Shown: positions 10,600 to 20,829 of the stretch, piece after piece
Layout of the letters: every line of letters begins with the position of its first letter
Position numbering within the stretch: the stretch's first letter is position 1
Origin: Mnemiopsis leidyi
Lineage: Eukaryota > Ctenophora > Tentaculata > Lobata > Bolinopsidae
DNA: 22,097 nt
Assembly: GCA_000226015.1 (NCBI GenBank)
Contig: JH153073.1
Span: forward strand, 5,626 to 27,722
Direction of reading: 5' to 3'
Program-made: the position numbers and the translations under genes
Notes under the pieces: generated by a model
What the model saw: the letters and a program-made list of their open reading frames with translations, nothing else
Database searches by the model: none
What the model was told of the DNA's origin: nothing

Positions 10600-12474
10600 C
10601 TAATTTTCATCCACAAACTTTTCACCGTCCATATTTACATCATTCTGTAATTTGTACCCACAGTCTTTCTTAGAAGAGGAACCTTGAGTGCACCAGATGG
10701 CTACACAGATGTTAACTAGATGTCCAATGAGGCACCCTATTAGCATTCCCGCAGTAAGATTCTTAGTCGCGGCAGACTCTGCCATGGCCATCGCCACACA
10801 TCTAAGTTTATCTGGTACTTCCCCACCCTCATAGCTACAGTGCCAGCTATTTGTAGATTCGTACAACTGACATAACCGTTGTTTTAACTCAACTCCAATG
10901 CCAAGCATAGAAGTTATGTTCCTGCAAGGAGAATCCTCGGCAGGTTCACCCAGGGATTCACCCAGCTTGTCCAGGAAGCTCGGCTCGCTACTGTCATTTG
11001 TGCTGTTGTTTTCGGTTACATTCCCTACGTCGGATATAGATAGGTCTGATTTCAGATACTTGCACAGCATGCCAGAACGCTCTGCATCACAATCACATCT
11101 TCCGCACGCAACTGGTTTCTCGACACATTTGTCACACGCTTCCTTGCTAGCGCAGAGCTGACATGAACTGCAGGCTTCACCCTCAGGATCGTCAGCACAA
11201 GTTTGGTTGTACCAGTTCAAGTTCTCTTCAACTTCTGCAGTTGGCTGAGCTGTTTTTTTCTGGTTCAAGCCAGCCGTGAATTTGTTACTTCCGGCATTCA
11301 ACTTCTTGGCAAATATGAAGATTGCTACTGTGCAAAGCAGAGCTATTACAACTGAAATTGAGGTGTGAAGAATTTTGCAAGCACCCTCATGTCATTGAAG
11401 GCCAGGCAATTTGTAGAATTGAGTTTTATTATTTCATTAATTGAACAGAAATTCCCAAATCATCATCGGTTAAAGAATCTAAAAAATTCTTACCACAAAT
11501 TGTTCCCAAAGTTATTAGAGCAATTCGCAACTTTCTCTTGTCTGAAAAATAAATTTGTATCGTATGTTTAGCAAAAAATCTACTTACTAAGATTTTGGAA
11601 ACGAAGCCCTCCCGAACATGCATATTTCAAACCATTTCAACATGTCAAAGCTCTTTCATGTTTACCTCACAAGCACAAAATATGTCACACCGCTCGTCGC
11701 CAGTTCCTATCGCACTTGTTCACTCACCACTCACACTTGTGGAGCTAACTCCATTATTTATCCTTTCTAATCGATGGTCGCTTTTTAACTCTCTGTTTTT
11801 CACCTGCTTTGACAGGTCATTTTTCGTTGACCTCTCTTAAAGTTTTTTCTATTGCTTATATCCCAAGATTGATTAGTAGATAGTTACCCGAAAAGTATCA
11901 TGATATACCAGGTAAAATCATGTAATATAATTGATTGCTTTAGCTGTAAGCTTATATTTGCTAAAAATGCGACATACCTGTATTGATAAGATTAGGAACT
12001 TGCAGCCATCTGATGACTGTGATAACAATACTGATAACAACCAAGACCAATATGAGGTAGCCCGCTATAACACTTATCTCTGCAAATATTCGTCGTCAGG
12101 TTTAAATGTTTGAGTAACGATCTGTGGAGGTGTTTGGAATTTCTGAAAATCATGGAAATTCTAATTTGATCAACTTTTTTATAAAGATGCGACAATGGAA
12201 AGGTATGAAATGAGATAATCTTTGGAACTTCAAATAAACAAAACACTCGTTTAAATCCTGCCCTAAACACTCATAATTAATCCTCAACGAGCATGATAGG
12301 GTACAATTACAACATATTTGAACTATTTTCTTGTTTTATAATCTGATTGTGTAAAAATAGCAAAGCTTCACAACAAAACTTACGTATTGTCTTATCATGG
12401 TTGAAGAATACTCCCAAAGCAATCAATGAGAAGAGCGTCGCCATTGAAGCACTTACTGCCCCCACAAGTATCAT
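10600..12474 (-). CDS. Gene C: four-pass membrane protein, close paralog of gene B
   Basis: The exons are 12384-12474, 11978-12079, 11494-11541 and 10600-11351, all introns phase 1, and the product is 330 residues. TM1 is about 3-24, TM2 about 33-54 then RWLQV, TM3 about 71-95 and TM4 about 279-301. Exon 2 is 102 nt against 96 in A and B, which lengthens the inner loop by two residues. The outer loop has ten cysteines at 132-177 with exactly the spacing of gene B, then a linker with several sequons, then cysteines at 223, 241, 252 and 265 within the shared CRNIT, CQLYE and NSWHC blocks. The tail is shorter and contains CGYKL. The start is supported by an in-frame TAA three codons upstream. 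B and C share far more sequence with each other than with A, suggesting the more recent duplication. Family unrecognised. Confidence 0.9.
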
Positions 12475-15400
12475 TTTGCTTTATCACCCCTTCCTTCGAT
12501 CTATGGAATGATCAACATGAAAAATCTTAAAGCTTTTACCAAGTATTAAACGTCCATAACGTAAAATGATCTAAATCAAGTAACGTCGACATAGTATCAC
12601 AAAATAAGAATAAATGAAAAAACAAGAAAGAATAAGAATTTCGTGAACCTAACACCTCCGAGCGACTCTCAACAGGAATGCTAAAACTAGGCCACAAGAG
12701 TAGCTACACGTGACCCTCATATATTCTCCTCTAACAACAAGTTCGTACAGTCAGCCAGGGCACTAATTGTGAGAGTGTTCTTGTAATTGGGCATTGATGG
12801 CTTTTAGTTTGAAACCCCAACCGTTCGGTGACAGCCCAATTTTCTTAATGAGTCTCCCCAGAAAATTTAGCCTGACAGACGCGCATGTTTTGACGAAGGA
12901 GTTCGTCGCAAAATGAAAGAATTAGCGGTCAACACTATTGGTATTGACTTATTGATAATCCGAGAGGAGCCATGGGCGCGAGTAAGACGGCGATAACGGC
13001 AGATGTACAGAAGTCCTGTGATGATCTAACTCAATGCTTGCTTCCAGGGGATGCAGCAGAGATCGCTAGTGATGTTGTCGAACTATGGCTTCCTAATTCC
13101 TCGTAAATCCAACTTTCAGAAACTTCGTCTTTGGATATTTCAAGAATTTCGTATTGTTAAAGTTCACGGTCACAAAATCGAGAAGTTAAAATTTAGTCCG
13201 AATTCTTCTTGGTGCTGCATGATTAGAATTAATAAGTTAAATGGTCCCATGATGTAAAACATTCGGTCCAAGACCTATCGCATAGTCTTGGTCTAGCATT
13301 GCTTATGACCCTCAAATCATACATGTTTTAAAGAAACGTTTAAAGCGATTGGTCTGACTATTAGTTTGTTAGAAGTGTTAAAGTTCTTCTCGGGTTTACA
13401 GTTGACAAATGAGACACGACAAATGTCTCGAAAGGAGGCGAATGAGACAGTTGTGCCTTTCCGTGTAAGTCTCTGCGATTATGTGTAAAGAGGTTAATTA
13501 AAGGTTGCAAAACGTTCAACATCATCTACTGAGCACTACAATTGTAAGAACGAACGAAGAAAGACTCGATCAAACCCATTGCAAGAATCAAACTTACGAT
13601 AACTTGTGAAAGAAAACCAAGATGGCTCACTACAGCAGATAAGTTAGCGGCAAAGTAAAGGCTGCTATGTAAAGGGGTTTACAGTGAATTCTAGGAAAGG
13701 CCGTCAAATCCCAAGACCCAAATGTTATGTAAAATATCAGAAGTGGCTGTTTTATCAAAATATCTCCGAGATTTATAGAACAACTGTCGAGGAATCATGC
13801 ATTATTTAAAAGTGGCCGTTTTGATGTGCGTGGGGATTCCGGAACGTAAATTCAAAATCGTTCATTTATCGAATTCATAAACAAACATTTACAATTTTAC
13901 TTCCTATTGCTGGGTGGAATAACAGCTAATTGACAAGGACTTCCCTTATTTAGGACTTCCCTTATTTAGAAATCAGTATGCCCCATATTAGCTTATACAT
14001 GTTATGTGATGGAAAGAACAAAAATATCAATCAAATCTATTAACAGAGTTACAGTACCAAAATTTCAAATAAACTCAAGTAATATTCATGTGAGCAGAAC
14101 CATCTTTTATAAGTTAGCGGTTTAAAACTCAGAACTTTAAAGTGATGATGGAACGTCGGATACTTCAAGTGAAAATCTCAGAGCGCTGGTCACAGTTACT
14201 CCACCAATGGCTAGCGGTTGTGGAGACTGAAAACGGAAACAGAAATGTACTGTCTGAGCAGTGTGCCACAGTTAACAATGTGCAAATCGGGAATCACTTC
14301 GGAGAAGCGAATAACGGAAGAACAAGAGGAGGCATAGGAAGTGATATTCTGTAAATTTGATGAAAAGAACGAAAGCTGATACGTCATACTCCGCACCTTA
14401 GTTCTCCTGGATGGTTAACGAGCTTATTGTGTTAGAAGTAATTGGATATTCTGATATGCCAGAAACCGTACTTCTCGAGGAATTACAATCTTGTGTCATG
14501 GTAGGTTGGTAGCATCTTTAGTTAATAGTCTTGCTAAGAAAATGTGTCGCGTGAAGTTATTCAAGAGGACCCGTCAAATGAAAGTCATTATTTATTCGCA
14601 ATCCATGCTGATTAAAACTGCTTAAAACACTAATAAACTGTACAAATACCGTAGGCCGTACGCGATAAAATCATTCTACGATGCCGTGAAATTTAGAAAA
14701 TCGACTGCTATAGAGACGAATAACAAATTTGTCAGAACATATACCATCCCAACTTCATCAACTTTGAAATACAAGACAACCCAAGATGAGACGAGACTAC
14801 TGAGTCGTTCGTTCTGAATATGGTTAACGAATATTAATTAAATCATACTTAATAGAAAATATTTCCTGGCTAGTGCCCTCGCGATGCGAGCAGAAATAAA
14901 CATCCAGCTGAGAAAAGTCTGTATTATATCTCTTTCTGTATCTAAGAATCTAGATGGCGAGTTGTGACGTGATGTAAACAAAAACAAAACAGGATGCTGG
15001 GTACCTTCGTCAGAACGGAACCAGTCTACGTTAGGTTGATTCACCTAGAAGCCACAAAGTAGAGGGAAGTAGCACGGAAGCAAGGTTTCACACCTCACGA
15101 CCCTCAACACGATTGCAAACAGGCTAACTACGGGATGACAGCACACTCGTTATGTCAGACGTACAAACATACTCTACATGATGCTGGAAAAGGAAGCTGC
15201 TGATTGCTTGAATAGCGCATGCGAATGTGGTGTAGCTTTGTGAGGTGCTTTCGGCAGGACACGCGAGGACGTGTGATATACGATACCAGCCAGCAGATGG
15301 GAGAGGTGTGAACTCCTACAAAGTAGGAATACTGGTGGTCCTTTATATCCCCTCTTAAATGATAGCTCCTTATATCTTTATATGGTATAATTAGTTTGGC

Positions 15401-17561
15401 AGATAATGGATTATATTTACTTAGATCTGGCATGTGGTTGTGGTGGTATGTGCCCGACCAGCGGTCTGTGAAAATACATGGGTTCTGGGAGTTATTATAG
15501 ACTTGATTGGTCTGCGACCGAGGGTTTTAGTCTGAACTCTGTTGATAAAACAATGGGTCATGAGAAAAAAGTATTAAGTAAGAATCTTTATTAATTAAGA
15601 TTGACACACCAAACTTACAACTCAAAGCGCTTAAATCTGCATTTGATGTCTTTGCATCGCATTATTTAACAAACTGAAAAAAATCATAATAGTTAATAAC
15701 TTGTGCTAGGTATTTAAACTTAGAAACGTTAGATAATGCTTCAAAGAAACCTTACACAAAACACACGAACCTTGCGTAATAACATGATCGAACAATAAAT
15801 TCGTGTTACATAATATAATATAACTCATACGAATGTTTGTATGACAGTATGTTTTGAAGACCGTGACAGACTGTTTGATGTACTATCGCATGTTGGAGAG
15901 GACGTTAATGAGTTGATGCCTTACAGAATCTTCTCTGGCGGAAAAGTCGATACCAGATTCGGCTGGCTTACCTTAGGTGTAGGCCTTCTCGTATAGTCCA
16001 TTACAGAGAGAAATTGACTGGTTGAACAATCTTGAACGCACGAACCAGTACTAACTACTAACATTGATTTGATGGGTGTACGTAAAGTGATATTGGTCTT
16101 ACATAATTCAAGTAATTTGTAGATAAGTAGATGTGCGTCGTTAGTGTCGCCCAAATTTGCACGTTCCCCTTATAATTTCAAATTTGTCTGTTCAAATTTT
16201 TAGAATTTCTACGCGGACAGCAAAGAGTTGGGTATCCCGTATCAGTGTTTAGCTTACATTCACCACCAACAGAATACAGATGGAAAGCTAAGGAGGTGGT
16301 TCCAGTAAATAAAACTATTGGGGCTGAATTATTTAGAGGGCATTGCTTCTAAATCCTGGGGATAATAAACAACTTTCGTGTAAAAAGATTACACAAACAA
16401 AGAAACAACAAACACGGAACACAAGATTCTGTGGAATGAAGGCTATGAAACTATATTCTAGGTTCTGCGCTAAGGAATAACTTTACAACAAGGTACAGAC
16501 TAATGGACGTGATGTCGAGCCGAGTCCAAACTTTACCGTCTCCCAACAAATAACGTTACAAAATTAACGATCTCAATTACTGGACTATTACAAGCGGTAG
16601 TGTTCTAGGATTCTGAAGTTATGGCCATGACAGCTCTTTTGTTTCCTGGTCAACCTCAATTTGAGATTTTATGATATTTGGAATATTTTTAATCTAGTAT
16701 AGGTTTTGACGTTACTCGTTGTCAAGAAGCCGTTATTACTAGAAATATTTATCCATTTTCCCAACAAATTCTGTGCATTTCCTTCCAGAAATTTAGATGA
16801 ATTGCTCTCGAGGAATTGGAAACCAAACAGTTTTGGACATCGTGCCAAATGCTGTGTCAATTAGACATTTTATCGTTGGCAATGACGAAAATCCATGCTT
16901 TCGGAAAAAAAACATTATGCTTTACTAAAGTCTACTCAAAACTCAATAGCAAAGAATGTTATGATAAAGGACAATAGAAGTCTACTGTTTATGAATGTTG
17001 GGTAATCAAAGAAAGAGCAAGTGGATAGAAAACGTTAGCATGATCACTTAGCAAGCAGTGTCAGACATTAGACAAGCTACATACACAGCCTTGTGTATTC
17101 TGACGTTGAACCGCTAGAATAACTCGAAAATAGTGCTGTAAATGTGCGATCTCTCACTTAGTATAGAATTTGTCTGCGTATAGAATTTGTATGTTAAAAT
17201 ACAGTCCGTTGGTCAATGTACTTTATTTCATAAGCTCTGTACTCTTGTATTCAACGTTAGCATGCTTTACATAGCCGTAGCTTGAATAGTCTCTAAGTTT
17301 CAAGTATAACTGAATACCAGCGACCCTGCGACGAAATATTTGAAAAAAGGCGGACTGCGAACTGAAGCTTTCAAACAGATAAAATTCAAAACATCGGCGC
17401 TTCAACAGCTCTAGAAATCGCTAAAGCAGTACCCGAACGCTGAACAACAGTTGGCAAACGAACAGGAGTAATTGGGGCTAGTTCGTGCTGGCTGTTGGCT
17501 CCTCATGATAGACCACACTATCGGAATATGTGTGACAACGACTCGAACATCAGGACGCGGC
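12475..17561. other. About 5 kb without a supported gene, upstream of gene C
   Basis: I looked for a fourth paralog using the conserved RWLQ and TM4 blocks on the minus strand and saw none. Several stop-free frames (for example 14142-14354, 14205-14335, 14626-14816) are no longer than expected by chance in AT-rich DNA. A perfect 7 bp inverted repeat, CCAAGAC/GTCTTGG, lies at 13268-13291. A duplicated 16 bp block (GGACTTCCCTTATTTA) lies near 13937-13970. A 44-codon frame with a strong start context is listed separately. Confidence 0.5.
12972..13106 (+). CDS. Possible 44-residue microprotein (doubtful)
   Basis: The frame opens in a strong Kozak-like context (GAGCCATGGG), has an in-frame TGA ten codons upstream, and starts MGASKT, which fits an N-myristoylation pattern (Met-Gly, with Ser or Thr a few residues on). 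The rest includes CDDLTQCLLPGDAAEIASDV, with no recognisable domain. It lies about 500 bp upstream of gene C, divergently oriented. Frames this short arise often by chance, so the start context and composition are the only support. It could also be a first exon whose donor I cannot identify. Confidence 0.18.
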   Translation: MGASKTAITADVQKSCDDLTQCLLPGDAAEIASDVVELWLPNSS

Positions 17562-17840
17562 TCAGCTCCGTACTCATTGGAACATAACTTATTGACAGGG
17601 CAGGTTTGGTCAGATAACTCAGTGACAGAAAATAAGTTTCAACAGCTTTAACTGCACAATAACGGTAAAAGTTTAAAGCAGCATAATATGAGGGTACTAT
17701 AAGCTTGTAGACTTCGGAATATGTTCAGCAATAGCTATTGAATAAACACAAGGCCCGTCCTATGTTTAAAAAAGCTAATCATCTAATTAGATTGTTAAGC
17801 CACAATGAAAGGTCTAAATCTAAAATGTTTTAAATAATAA

Positions 17841-17864
17841 ACGTACGTATAATTTTACGTACGT
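17841..17864. repeat. Inverted repeat ACGTACGTA/TACGTACGT
   Basis: A perfect 9 bp inverted repeat with a 6-base centre lies at the point where the near-identical part of the first duplicated unit ends. It is absent from the second unit. Confidence 0.8.
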
Positions 17865-17920
17865 ATGGACACCTTTTGTGCTAATATTTCGATTTTCGCT
17901 GTCGAACGCCCACCATCGCC

Positions 17921-18080
17921 GCCATGTTGCGCCATGTTGCGCCATGTTGCGCCATGTTGCGCCATGTTGCGCCATGTTGCGCCATGTTGCGCCATATTGC
18001 GCCATGTTGCGCCATATTGCGCCATGTTGCGCCATGTTGCGCCATGTTGCGCCATATTGCGCCATGTTGCGCCATGTTGC
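17921..18080. repeat. Strict 10 bp array, 16 copies of GCCATGTTGC
   Basis: Sixteen head-to-tail decamers run without any length change. Thirteen read GCCATGTTGC; copies 8, 10 and 14 (17991, 18011, 18051) read GCCATATTGC. Long open frames on both strands across it (for example with WRNMAQYGAT repeats) are by-products of the repeat. Each junction recreates CGCCATNTTG, which fits the known YY1 consensus around a CCAT core. Confidence 0.97.
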
Positions 18081-18730
18081 GGTAAAGAAGTGTGTACATC
18101 TGTCTTGAAGAGGTACACACTGGCAACCTCAGATAATGTATAGAGCGTCTAGTGTGTGAACGAATAATTGTGAAGAATCCTGTCCATCTTTAGTTGATGT
18201 GATATGTAATAGATAACTCTGTTCCCAGACCTACACTGGCTATTGGAATTCGAAAATATCGACCATTTTACGACATCGAGTATGTTGTGTCATTAAAAAT
18301 TTGAAAATTATGAATAAAATTGATAAAGGTATCAGCTCCGTACTCATTGGAACATAACTTATTGACAGGGCAGGTTTGGTCAGATAACTCAGTGACAGAA
18401 AATAAGTTTCAACAGCTTTAACTGCACAATAACGGTAAAAGTTTAAAGCAGCATAATATGAGGGTACTATAAGCTTGTAGACTTCGGAATATGTTCAGCA
18501 ATTGCTATTGAATAAACACAAGGCCCGTTCTATGTTTTAAAAAAGCGAATCATCTAATTAGATTGTTAAGCCACAATGAAAGGTCTAAATCTAAAATGTT
18601 TTAAATAATAAACTTATGTACACACATACCTGTACTATTTAAACGTCATGAATTTTTTTGGACAGACGTAGGTACTTACAGATACTATCTGAGCTAATAT
18701 TGAACAGATTACGCTGTCGATCGCCGACCC

Positions 18731-18781
18731 TTGTTTTGTACTTTTTGTGCACGTCACACGTGCACAAACGTATCAAAACAA
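18731..18781. repeat. 51 bp imperfect palindrome
   Basis: The outer arms TTGTTTTG/CAAAACAA (8 bp) and the inner arms TTTGTGCACGT/ACGTGCACAAA (11 bp) are perfect, with a CAC loop. It lies in the second duplicated unit, at the position matching the decamer array in the first. Confidence 0.9.
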
Positions 18782-19013
18782 CCTTGCAATTTCGGCGCTT
18801 AAGGCAAGATACGGAAAACATGTTAAAACACTGAGAGTAATGACTGATTATACCATGAATTTCTCTACGTTCATTTTAAGGCATCGAGTAGGTAGTGTCC
18901 TTAAAAGTACACTAAAATTTGAAAAATAAAGGTATCCACACACACACAACATATCAACACGTATGATAAAGGTCTTAAGGACGACTTTAAACTCAACTAT
19001 TTTCTAATTTCAG

Positions 19014-19142
19014 AGTGACAAACTGCCGAACATTCGAGAAGCAGTGACGTTCTTCAACCACGTGAGCATGCTGGTAGTACAACTCATCCTCCAAGAGACG
19101 ACTCCTCGAGCTCGAGCTAGACTCATACGCTACCTTATAACG
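19014..19142 (+). CDS. RasGEF gene, second catalytic-domain exon
   Basis: This exon of 129 nt (43 codons, phase 0 at both ends) lies between acceptor TTTCTAATTTCAG and donor GTCAGT. It encodes LPNIREAVTFFNHVSMLV and then RARARLIRYLIT. This matches the RasGEF core helices 'PNI...FN-x-[VI]S...V...IL' and the following 'R...[IL]...[FY][IL]' segment. The conserved Asn in FNHVS is present. It is the first exon after the giant intron. Confidence 0.9.
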
Positions 19143-20466
19143 GTCAGTGTTTGTGTGAGGTGTGTATAGTGTACTGATGTATAATACGTTTTAGTGTACA
19201 TTTCATATACATTCTACATTCTATAGTGTACTGTGTACCTTGTACAAACTCTGACCGTTTTGTGTGTTTTATTTTGTAAGTAGGTGATAGCTTTACTGAA
19301 CTACAATCATGGTATATTTTTGCTTGAATGAGAGGAATAGAAATCTCACCATATTTGATGGTAAATTATGTCAGAGATTTTTATGAAGAACACAAAACAA
19401 ACAACTTTCGAGATGGAAATAAAGCGATCAGAGAACCTATTTACCTCATCAAAATCTGCAAACTAACACGTTCGGCAATGCTTGGAGCATCGGTACCAAA
19501 GACGGAGCAAAGACGGTCATCTGAAGCTTCTAAAATATTCAAATCTGTACCAAGATTTATCCTTGTTAAAGTTATACACATAGCATATACATACATGTTT
19601 TAGTTGATAATGGACATAATGTGGATGACGTACACTGAAGTAACCGAGATTAAGATTATTAAAATTAAATTAAGGTCCCATTGACAAGAAACAACTCTGC
19701 TCAAGAAACTCTGCAGGACCTGACATGAATTATCAATTTTATGCACTGTATGTTTAAAAGCACCCGAATGTGACAGGATTCGGCAAAATACAGAACTGAT
19801 AAGCATTTATGTACAGTGTACTTTGGATAAGTGTAAGATAGCTCTCGATTAATCTTGGATAACTTCCAAAAGAATTCAAAATCTATATAAGATTTTTGGC
19901 TGCTGTACATTCCAAGTCACCATAGTGTATATATCATAATATGCTCCAGCGTCTTATAATATATTTCAAGTCGCTGAAGTAAACAAAACACAAATCCAGA
20001 AAAACGCAAATGGACGTGTAGCTTTGACTTGGCTTTATAGCTTAAACCAAAAACCACGACAACTAAACACGGAGTATTTACTGGCTGAAAATACAAAAAA
20101 ACCGACACTATAACGTCTGGAGCCACGTACCAAAGAAATGTAATGTCTGGAGCCACGTTCCAAAGAAATGTAATGTCTGGAGCCACGTACTAAAGAAATG
20201 TAATGTCTGTATTATGTTGGGGTCGTGAGTAAACTGTCAACAGAGGATGTGTGAAATAAGAACCGTCTCCTTTCACCACTCTCTCAGAGAGGAACAGATA
20301 TACATCTGACTGGTACAGGGCTTGTCTGGCCTCTAACTAAATATGTCGATTACTTCCTTACTTTGGACGATTTTATTCTTAAATAGTCCACCCTGATGTC
20401 CTCGCAAAGTTTATTTCAACCAAGCTGTAATTGGTGCTTATTTTCGCCTAATTAACAAATTTTCAG
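19143..20466 (+). other. RasGEF intron (1324 bp)
   Basis: No gene is supported here. It holds a GTAC/TAGTGTAC-rich low-complexity stretch (about 19160-19250) and a 30 bp tandem repeat. The 91-codon frame at 19328-19603 has no recognisable domain. The intron ends at TTTTCAG. Confidence 0.6.
20115..20204. repeat. 30 bp tandem repeat, three copies
   Basis: The units start at 20115, 20145 and 20175 (GTCTGGAGCCACGTACCAAA followed by GAAATGTAAT) with one or two substitutions. A partial fourth unit follows. The minus-strand frame reads as a 10-residue repeat (TFLWNVAPDI), which I regard as incidental. Confidence 0.92.
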
Positions 20467-20571
20467 GTGTCTGAGAAGCTACGTCAACAAAACAACTACA
20501 GTTCACTACGAGCAATAATCGCCGGCCTACAAAGCAACCCTATCTATCGACTAGAGAAAAGTTGGAAACTT
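20467..20571 (+). CDS. RasGEF gene, third catalytic-domain exon
   Basis: This exon of 105 nt (35 codons, phase 0 at both ends) lies between acceptor TTTTCAG and donor GTGAGT. It encodes VSEKLRQQNNYSSLRAII, then AGLQSNPIYRLEKSWKL. This is the most diagnostic RasGEF segment: the family pattern is 'A-x-x-[LC]-x-x-x-x-N[FY]-x-[SG]-[LV]-x-A[IV]...GL-x-[SN]-x-PI-x-RL-x-x-[TS]W'. All key positions are present. Confidence 0.95.
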
Positions 20572-20761
20572 GTGAGTAACAAAAGTAATACTGGCAGACT
20601 AATTTATTGTTTAGATGTAGCTGGCTAAACGCAACTTCCCTTGAACAAGCGTACATTTGGATGGTTTAATGGTTGAGTAATCCGTCTGATACGGCCTGAA
20701 AGGAATGTAAACTAGCAATCTGAAGCGGGAAGCGTGTCTAATCTTCTTTTGATCTCCTCAG

Positions 20762-20829
20762 ATAAAAGGACAGTCGAGGAAAACGTTCAACAACTTGGTT
20801 GAAATTTGGAAGCACAGTAACAATTATGA
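20762..20829 (+). CDS. RasGEF gene, fourth catalytic-domain exon
   Basis: This exon of 68 nt (22 codons plus two bases) lies between acceptor CTCCTCAG and donor GTAAGT. It encodes KTFNNLVEIWKHSNNY, matching the RasGEF stretch that precedes the helical hairpin. The hairpin exon, with the usual 'P-x-[IV]P-[FY]-LG' block, is not found in the remaining 1.27 kb and must lie to the right of the window. Confidence 0.9.

Larger units (their letters stand above)
17562..18936. repeat. Large tandem duplication, units of about 770 and 605 bp
   Basis: The first about 281 bases of the two units (17562-17842 and 18332-18613) are nearly identical, starting TCAGCTCCGTACTCATTGG, with only a few substitutions and one single-base indel. 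Further along they diverge but stay alignable. Both contain GCTAATATT, then GCTGTCGA and CGCC, and both end with CATCGAGTA, TTAAAA and AAAGGTATC. Unit 1 has a 10 bp array where unit 2 has a palindrome. The units could be diverged copies of a mobile or satellite sequence. No protein frame is seen. Confidence 0.85.
1247..19013 (+). other. Giant RasGEF intron (about 17.8 kb) hosting three antisense genes
   Basis: The flanking exons are both phase 0 and join within the RasGEF domain as INDDSL-SDKLPNIREA, with no obvious gap against the family pattern. A missing exon inside this interval is therefore unlikely. The intron starts at GTAAAT and ends at TTTCTAATTTCAG. It contains the complete tetraspan genes A, B and C on the minus strand and most of the repeats in the window. 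Confidence 0.8.

Noticed and set aside
3708..12474. Assigning the three genes to the tetraspanin or claudin families.
   Set aside because: The topology is tetraspanin-like, but no CCG motif is present and the first outer loop is only about seven residues. The claudin layout and its W-GLW-C-C motif are absent.
14205..14816. Adjacent plus-strand stop-free stretches that look somewhat protein-like (for example around 14626-14816).
   Set aside because: They are interrupted by stops, lack convincing splice sites or a recognised domain, and their lengths fit chance.
12475..17561. A fourth copy of the tetraspan gene.
   Set aside because: No counterpart of the RWLQ block, the 48 nt exon or the TM4 block was seen on either strand.
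17820..18143. Several overlapping long open frames on both strands with repeated peptides.
   Set aside because: They arise from the 10 bp array, which reads open in all frames for lack of stop codons.
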